The notes under the pieces: model-generated | What the model saw: the letters and a program-made list of their open reading frames with translations, nothing else | Databases searched by the model: none | Told to the model about the DNA's origin: nothing | In this document: positions 56,821-64,000 of the stretch, piece by piece | Position numbering within the stretch: position 1 is the stretch's first letter | Layout: every line of letters begins with the position of its first letter | Translations under genes and position numbers: made by a program | Source of the DNA: Paracyclopina nana | Taxonomy: Eukaryota > Arthropoda > Copepoda > Cyclopoida > Cyclopettidae | Length of the DNA: 64,000 nucleotides | NCBI GenBank assembly: GCA_019096065.1 | Contig: JAGUCH010000007.1 | Location: 5,106,501-5,170,500 of the forward strand | Direction: 5' to 3'

Positions 56821-58264
56821 GTTCACTGATTGGTGTCAACTGGAATTGCAACGAGGAACTGATCGTGATTTTAAAGGGTTGGGGGGAGTTCAATTTCTTA
56901 AAAGGCTACAGCATGAGTTGACAAGATGTAGACTAGGAAATGACAAAATAATTCAATTAATCAACGATGATTTGGCTGTGCAAGCACAACAGCTTTAATG
57001 GGCAGTCTTGAACCTATTCTTTGACAATTGCATGGCATAATTCCGCCAAAAGGTTAACCTAGTGCCACCCTCTTTGGCATTTTCCCGCTTTACATGAACT
57101 TGGCCTTGTGATGCACAAACTAAAGCTTTGAAACAAAAGCTGAAGGAAGTTTATTTTCATAATTACCTGCATTCAATTGTCTCATGGCATTGGCTCACTC
57201 TGTGGCTGAGTCATTCTATTTATTTTTTGTGATTAAGCTAAAAAAGGCTGTGTGTGTGTGTAGGCAAATGTTGCATATTTTTCGAAGGACAAGGAGCCTC
57301 TCTGAAGCTAATATTTTTTTAGGCCTCTTGGGATTAAAACATAGCATCAATATTAGCATAAAGTGTACAGATGATACCAACATGTTCCCAATTGACTATG
57401 TATCGAGTATTGATTGATGCAAGATAGTATTTTCGCTGCTTTTCTCGGACATGGCTTTTAAAAAAAGCTGTACGGCTTTTTCTTTTCATGCACAATAACG
57501 CAATTTCGAGATGAAAATTGGCAATTTTTAGCTGCTTCATCAGCTTCTCAGGTCTTGCTTTGAGGTTCACGAGCGAGAAAAAAAAATCTTGCATGAGCTT
57601 AATCCTTAATATCCAAAGGCCATTGTACCCTTGCTTTTAAAAACGGGGTAAACAAAATACAAGAATATACAGCCTTGACGCAGTTTCATCAGAAAAGCTT
57701 TTAAGAGCAGGAACTGTGGTCTGGTATAATGTGTTATGATCATTCTAATAAAGCAATTATGTCTTCATACTTAAAACCCTTTTGTACAATGTCCAAAAAT
57801 ATTTTACGTAATTTTTTTGGTTTGTGAAAAATTAAAAAACGGAGCCATGCAAAGCTCAATTTAATATGATTGGGCATCATCTTCTTCAGACAACCCAGCT
57901 GACCCTTTTCTCGCAAAGTTCCTAAATAAAACAGTAGTAAAAATTTTTTTTAAATAACTTGGCAAAGATAAATAAAGTAATTTAATCAATGACCTTTTTT
58001 CGTTTTGAGCAATTAAAACATTAGTTCTTTATAATAATGTTTTTCTGGGCAGTAAGCGTGAGGATGATTACTCTAAATATTATCTTCCTCGTTAAGGGAA
58101 GGGTCAACTTTCCTTTTAATATGTTGGTGTTACCCCTATTTTCATGAAGAGATCTTCTTTAAAGGAGGCCACCATTAATTGTGTGAGAAGACATGCATGA
58201 AAGATGTATTTTGCTCTTTGTAAAACATGAAAAATGAACAATTTCTTTATTTAGCCTTTTATCA
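56821..58264. other. Intergenic region
   Basis: AT-rich; only short frames without motifs. Promoter of the Cys-rich repeat gene at its left edge. Nothing else is supported. Confidence 0.45.
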
Positions 58265-60460
58265 CTACTCCTCTAGATGGTTAAGGAAGACTGATCTCTT
58301 CTTTTTCTTGGATTTACGGATTCCTCTGATTTTGAGAACTGTCAGTTTCAGTGAGTAATGGTAGCCCTTCCAATGGTACCAATTGACACCATCACCAAAG
58401 CTCTCGTGTTCTCCTCTTAAGTAGAGTCCATTCAGGTTGGAATTGTGGCATGCACTATACCACCAAGCCCCTGAAAATCTCTCGGCGCAGTTTTTGCTCC
58501 AAGCATCGTTATCACGGTCAATTGTGCTGAAATAGTCATTGATTAAAAGTCTTGGTAAAGCCAGTTCAAAAAGCAGTATTTGATCATTAAATTCCAGCAT
58601 GACTTTTTTCAGACTTTATCAGAAATGCCAATTCAAAAGTGATTCAAAAATGATTTAATTATACCTGAATTTGGTGCCTCTGGCAGGCAGGCTTTTGCCC
58701 AGGGGAGAGCTGAAGTTTTTGTAGAAAATTCTGTACCCATTGTCTTCATTGGCTATTCTGAACTCATTCACAAGAACAGCTGTTCTGTTGCCCTCAAAGT
58801 CTTCCAGATTTATTAAAAGCTGTAAGGAAAAGAGGAAAAAAAAGAAATCTCAATTCAAAAGCCGAAAGCTTTCTCATTATCCAATTGTAAGCAATTAGCT
58901 TTGTTGACTCATCTGCAACCTTTAAATTACTCTGGCTAATTTTAAGCTATTTCATAGCTAATATTAGCAACTTACCTGTTGGCTCTCCACATTGGTCAAG
59001 TAAAACATGGGCTCCAATCCCACCCAGAGCTCCTTGTCTGGCCTGCCAAATCCATTCCTGTATTCAGTCCAATTTCTCAGGAAGAAATCTGGAGGGTTGC
59101 CAAAATCACCTCTTCTCTGGATCACTGTCCATCCACCCCCAAGGGTGGCCATGTCACAGAACACACTTTGCTTTTTGTCCCCAAATGTTATATCATAAAT
59201 GCCAGATCTTGTGTTGCCTGATTCTCGCAGGTCTAAGCATGATGTTACTAAAAAGGAAATTTTCTGACATGAGATAAAATGGTGCTTTTGTGGGAATCAG
59301 ATGGGCATGAATAATGGAAATCTTTTATGAGGTGAAAAACAAAGTTGATGAGAGGTAGGTGGATAGAAGCTCTTAATGAGCCTCAAAATAAACCATGCAT
59401 TCAGATTGTGGTAGATTTTCAGTTACCTTTGATGGGGAGTGTGGCCAATGTGGATGAATTTTGGTTGTCTATGGAATCAGTTCCCTCATCAGTGATTTGA
59501 ATGACATCAGCATTGATGTCTTCTGTTGTGGATGTAGTACTTGTTGCTGTTGTAGTTACCACATTTCCTGAAGGTGTCACCTCTAAAGAAGGAGGTACAA
59601 TTAATGGCTGTGTGGTTGACTCAGTAGAAGTTGTGGTTGGCTCAGCAGTTGTTGTTGTGGTTGACTCAGTTGTTGTTGTGGTTGACTCAGTTGTTGTTGT
59701 GGTAGACTCAGCTGTTGTTGTGGTTGACTCAGTTGTTGTTGTGGTTGACTCAGTAATTATGGTAGTTGACTCAGTAATTTTAGTGGTTGACTCAGTTATT
59801 GTTGTGGTTGACTCAGTAGTTTTTGTGGTTGACTCAGTAACTGTTGGCTGAGTTGTACTCTCAGTGGTTGAGGCCAGAGTCGACTGAGCTGTTGTTGACT
59901 GAGTCGGACGCTGAGAAGGTTTTGCCGAGGTTGACGACAGCTGAGGGCTGGAAGTGGATGACACTTCTGAGCCCACTTCCACGGTGGAAGGCAGTTTTTT
60001 CTCGCATTCCTCATACAATTTTGAGCAGAGGTTCTTATTTTTGGGCCAACTATCCACAGCATCAGTGCAAATGTAGAAAATGTACAAGCAGTCATCTATG
60101 TGAGAGGCAAAAAGTAATCTAATTAATGTGTTCAGCAGCACTTATCATCATTCTATGGTGCTTTTTTGTTGTTGTGCTTGCCCTACTATTTTCAAAATTG
60201 TGCTTTATTTTTGTCATTTGCTAGTGCTACAGCTCAACAATAGTACTTTGCACTTGTGTCTTTGGCATGAAAAAAACCATTGAAAGATCCTTACAAAAAT
60301 CCTGAGCTGGGATGTTGACAATTTCGGGTGGCCAACCAGCATTGGCAGGAGCAACTGAAACTGCAAGCAAAACCTCCTTGATTTATTGAAGTCCAATTAT
60401 TTTTGTGATCTACTTACAACATTGTAGACTGAGCAAAATTATATAGGTGAAAACCAGCAT
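58265..60460 (-). CDS. Fibrinogen-related protein with mucin-like stalk
   Basis: Six exons: 60418-60460, about 60297-60361, about 59426-60094, about 58975-59249, about 58664-58819, 58265-58528. Signal peptide [14 protein letters not shown]. Then a short Cys-containing segment ([28 protein letters not shown]) and a Ser/Thr stalk of about 120 residues with repeats of ESTTT, certainly O-glycosylatable. The C-terminal fibrinogen domain has [26 protein letters not shown]-like ELWVGLEPM, the calcium loop [27 protein letters not shown] and an NGLYLRG-type end. Such FReDs (ficolin, tachylectin-5 class) bind acetylated sugars in innate immunity. A basic Lys-rich tail (RKSKKKKRS) follows the domain and is unusual. 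Confidence 0.92.
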
Positions 60461-62298
60461 GATATTGTGCTCGAACTGACATCCATGTGTGTGCACACCC
60501 TGGGTGCCTTGTAAATCTGGAAATTAGTAGTGGCCTGCTTAAAATCCGCTACGTGCTGGAGCAGGGCTTAGCCCTCATTTGCCTTAATATCGGACTCAAG
60601 GTCAGAATTGGTGAATTTGGTCATCCTAAGCGTTACATCACATTTAGGATGGCATAATGTGGTATTAATAGCTATTTTTTTATGTAAGCCAAATGAGATT
60701 AGGTTGTGGCTCATTTCAGCACGCTGTAACTGCACTTTTATCAGCCGTGCTTGATTGACCGATCCGTTAGGTTAAGGTCAACTAGTTTCTTAGGTGATCG
60801 CGAAGGACATGATGTCATAAAGGAATTTTTTCTCCCTCTTTCTATCTCACCTTGAGCTGGTTGAAGGGTAGCTTTGAAAAAAGCTTTACCCCTTAGTGGG
60901 AAATGCTGTCAAAAGAGGGGAGAAATCTTTGGGAATTGCCAACGACGACGACGACTACAAAACAAAGCTGTTATAGAAATTGCATGTTCACTCATCCGTT
61001 CATGCTAAAAAGTCTCCCTTTCATGTCTTATGCTGTACATTTGAATTTCATTCATCGTTTGTCAAAATGTACGTCAAATTACTTAGAGTAAACGCGTGAT
61101 TTTCTTTAAAATTGCTAGGACTATGAAGAAGATGCATAACATGCGTCATATCATAAGTTACCATAATTTCTCAATTAATGATCATTGTTTCATGGTTGGC
61201 TAGGTAAACCCTAAAACTATGTTGATGGCCCATTAAAGTGTATGGCATAAATTGCCTTACTTATTGCATTCATGGAAGAAATGGTAGGCGCTGAGACTTG
61301 TTGCTTTGGAGCACAATGCATTATACGAGTATGTAAACATGCACCTTGCATTTGCTATTATTCATTATTTGTAACACAGTGCTTTTTCTAGAAAAACTTT
61401 TCTCCTTTTAATCAAGTCCAAAAAATATTTAGCGCTAAAAATTAGCAAAATTCGTTTTTGTAAGAACATATTTAATAAGTTCGCCATAGGCATTTAGGAA
61501 GACTTTTTCACAAATTATGGAATGGCATAATAGTATTTTGCACTTTAATAATTAAGAAGAATTATTTTAATGGTTAGCACGCGCTCGTGCTTCTTGCACG
61601 GTAACTTCAAAGTACCGAAAAGCATATTTCCCATTTGCTTTACATAGCACCGGAATCGCTCAAAGATTCAAAAGGTAAGTTTGGCTGCGTCCATTCTTTG
61701 CTTTATGTTTCAGGTACATTTAGGTCATTTACCGAATCTGGTGTTACAAATGAAAGTTTCCCTTGGAAGGCAGTAGTGAAGTAAGCTCTTATTTTAGAGT
61801 GGCCCTGATCACCTGACCAACTTGCGAAATGCTCGAAAACTACGATATTTCATATCACATTAAAAAAGTTTTTGGTACCAAAATAAGCTTTCAAAATAAG
61901 TTAATAATGCAAGCCAGAGGAACGATTTTAAACGTAGACTGATTTTCAAGCAATTTCATAATATCGATTAAAATACTATGAAATGTGTTATCCAAGCAAG
62001 AGTTTTCAGCCGCTATTGACATCAATAAACTCATTACACCCAAAAGCCTTAAAATACCGAAAATGAGCAGTAGTGTGTTAAAGTATCCAAATCACTTAAT
62101 CAGGTGAGCTGGGCCCAAATAAGACTAATTAATGGCTACCATGCATTTCTTTAGGATATTGTTACTTATGCCCATATGAAAGCGTGGGTGGCTTATTTGT
62201 GAAAGCATCTCTCCTTGGCCTGAGAGTTACTCCTACCTACCTAGCGGCCAAAAAAGCGAATAAAACGCTGATGGCCGCCGTAATTGCTATCATTCGCT
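60461..62298. other. Intergenic region
   Basis: No supported coding exon. Presumed promoter sequence of the flanking divergent genes. The rest is AT-rich. Confidence 0.45.
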
Positions 62299-63470
62299 AT
62301 GTGGAGGTTAAAGAGGAGACAAGACCGAATTATTGTTTTATGCTTGGTAGCCCTGCTACCGCCAGCCTCCGAGGCCTGGTTTGGCTACAGATTGGTGGCA
62401 GATGACGAGGTCCCACTCACACCACCTTCACCTGTCGAGCACACATTCAAACCCATTCCAGGTGCTGTGGTGGACGCCCTGTGCACCTGGGAGGTGCGGC
62501 AAACGGTCAAGCCCAATCGAATCCCCTCGGTCATCACCGAGATCTATTGTAAAAATGAGGGCTCAAAGTGTGGCGCAAATTCCATGTATGAAGTAAGTAG
62601 TAATTTTACTGTCGTTGAGAGTTGGTTAAATGCTCATAAATTGGTCCAAATGACCTTCATTGATTTTAGTCTTTTCTTGTCCTAAAAGCCCATAATTATG
62701 AGTGCTCACTATACTCCAATTTTGCTTTTATTTTCACTTCTTTTTATAAAGTTATGCTTTATTCAAAGGCAGTACTTTGGCTAATCAGCAAGAAAATTGA
62801 GAGAACTATCAGAGCTGCTATCAAAGTCATTTTGAGGCCACCAGTTGGGCTGTTGACTTCTGGAGTACGTAGATCAGCTTTCCCATTGCTTGCTTGCATA
62901 ACAAAGAAGCTATTTTGCTGATGTAAATCAAGTTTCGAAAGTATGGCATAACCTGAAAATTCTACTTTTGGAATGATTTTCAAGCTTTCAGCCTACCTTT
63001 GTAGCTCATATCCACTTTAGAGTTTTGAATTTCAAAAGTAAAATTAGAACTGTAATTGGCCTAATAATTAGTGTGAAGTGAAAGTTACAAAAGTAACTTT
63101 TTTAAATCATCTTACAAAAACTAATTCTAATTAGGACTAATCCAACAACTTGCCTTTGCAGTGTCATCAGCTGAATTCTGAGCTGAATGTTGCTTACACA
63201 AAAAAAGTGACAGCATCCAATCACCGCAATTCGTCCATGTCTGAAGAATCCAGCCAAAGCTGTCTTGATGCTGAAGTTATTGTTCACAAACGCACAATTA
63301 TTGTGGGGGTCGGATGCGCCTGCTTTCAAAGCTCCCCTCGAAGAATTGATCACTTTGTTGACTTGATCATGGAGAAACGGCAGCAAGAGGAAAGAAGCAG
63401 TCCACACAAGAAAAAAGAGTCACCTTGGCGAAAGTTCAAATCCAGCCTCAAGAATAAAAGATTTGATTGA
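62299..63470 (+). CDS. IL-17-like cystine-knot cytokine
   Basis: Two exons (62299-62592, 63162-63470) join in phase 0 to 200 residues. Signal peptide RIIVLCLVALLPPASEA. Mature motifs follow the IL-17 pattern: CTWEV (for the SPW/CPW start), NRIPSVITEIYC (for R-x-P-x-x-I-x-E-A-x-C), a downstream Cys cluster, then the strand-ending IIVGVGCACF (for VSVGCTCV). Seven cysteines fall in the mature domain. A basic tail (RKFKSSLKNKRFD) extends beyond the domain. IL-17 relatives are secreted dimeric immune ligands known from molluscs, echinoderms and some arthropods. AATAAA lies at about 63499. Another cystine-knot ligand is possible. Confidence 0.68.
62759..63050 (-). CDS. Candidate antisense exons within the IL-17-like intron
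   Basis: On the minus strand, about 63003-63047 (acceptor CCAATTACAG, donor GTAGGC) reads SNFTFEIQNSKVDMSYK. It joins in frame to about 62759-62950 (acceptor GAATTTTCAG). That segment ends with a hydrophobic tail LKMTLIAALIVLSIFLLISQ and a stop overlapping AATAAA. It looks like the 3' end of a gene for a membrane or GPI-anchored protein whose 5' exons would lie to the right, across the IL-17-like exon 2. Upstream exons were not found. Confidence 0.4.
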
Positions 63471-63499
63471 GTATTTGTACCTACGAATGATGTTGTGCC

Positions 63500-64000
63500 A
63501 ATAAAAGCATTCTTTTTTATTTTCAATTCGGCTCTTTTGCGATGCTTTTTCTTTGCTCAAGCCCTGTTCACCTGGTCCATAATATGCGAATTAAAAATGG
63601 ACCTGTAATAACAACTAAGTTACATGAAGTTTCAAAAATTATTTTTAAATGGACTTATAATAACAGCTAAGTTACATGAAATTCCAATAGCTCAGTGGTT
63701 AGAGCGTTGGTTTCAAAATTCCAACTAACTGAGGTTTGAATCTAGGTTGTCCCTTCCCTTTTTCTTAATTCTTTGGAATTCGAATTAGTTTCTTGGAATA
63801 TTAGAGGTATGCAATTACTTAACATTTCTTTTTGATTTCTGGGCCATATAGGATTCCGCCTGCACCCAAATCCCAAAAGATGGTGCCAGTTAAAGACATC
63901 CAAAGCGTGCGCGTAATACAGTAAATCATTTTTCTTGCTCTATGATGACATCACAGTCTTCATTTGAAATATAAACAAAAACCATTTTTGTTTTCCAGGG
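63500..64000. other. Right flank with tRNA-like repeat
   Basis: About 63681-63752 reads CAATAGCTCAGTGGTTAGAG then GAGGTTTGAATC. It is a third relative of the tRNA-like module at 43148, followed by a diverged tail of the same composite family (about 63753-63830). No gene is supported to the window end. Confidence 0.6.

Overview
This is a nuclear genomic window from an arthropod, most likely a crustacean or another non-insect arthropod. The genes are split by short GT-AG introns (mostly 50-250 bp). The set combines universal housekeeping genes (vigilin, 26S proteasome Rpn6/PSMD11, an ALDH3-type aldehyde dehydrogenase, 6-phosphogluconate dehydrogenase) with families typical of arthropods (a TipE-like sodium channel subunit, a probable fuseless-like membrane protein, CUB-type secreted proteins, a serine protease homologue, a fibrinogen-related lectin). 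TCAGT initiators and AATAAA signals can be seen at several genes. I cannot name the species. Layout: 1-6240 is gene-free repeat-rich DNA. 6243-13545 (-) is vigilin, whose introns carry about ten C/D-box snoRNA candidates. 14344-16124 (-) is ALDH3 and 17280-19042 (+) is PSMD11 with two more intronic snoRNA candidates. 19398-21914 (-) and 22317-25338 (+) are a head-to-head pair of CUB-type secreted proteins. 25592-27176 (-) is a multi-pass membrane protein. 27238-31796 (-) is 6PGD, with a DEG/ENaC channel gene (28988-30471, +) nested in one of its introns. 32779-42442 is one 9.66-kb inverted-repeat element built of 9-bp and 169-bp tandem repeats, bounded by inverted termini and an ATTTTT direct repeat. 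A related 602-bp TIR element with two tRNA-like modules sits beside it, and another copy lies in its loop. 43956-45245 (+) encodes a multicopy dibasic-processed precursor; 45633-46746 (-) is TipE-like. 47931-51016 (+), an unrecognised cysteine-rich surface protein, and 50982-52440 (-), a triad-less serine protease homologue, overlap tail-to-tail inside their coding sequences. 53341-53561 is a complete 31-codon minigene with its own TATA/initiator promoter. 53695-56820 (-) is a cysteine-rich repeat protein, 58265-60460 (-) a mucin-stalked fibrinogen-domain protein, and 62299-63470 (+) an IL-17-like cytokine. Themes: housekeeping genes serve as snoRNA hosts; small extracellular and immune-type genes (CUB, FReD, IL-17-like, serine protease homologue) cluster in the right half; and the middle is dominated by a palindromic repeat element with no recognisable transposase, so probably non-autonomous. 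All coordinates, exon joins and complementarities were read by eye from the sequence; family assignments rest on remembered family signatures and no database search was possible.
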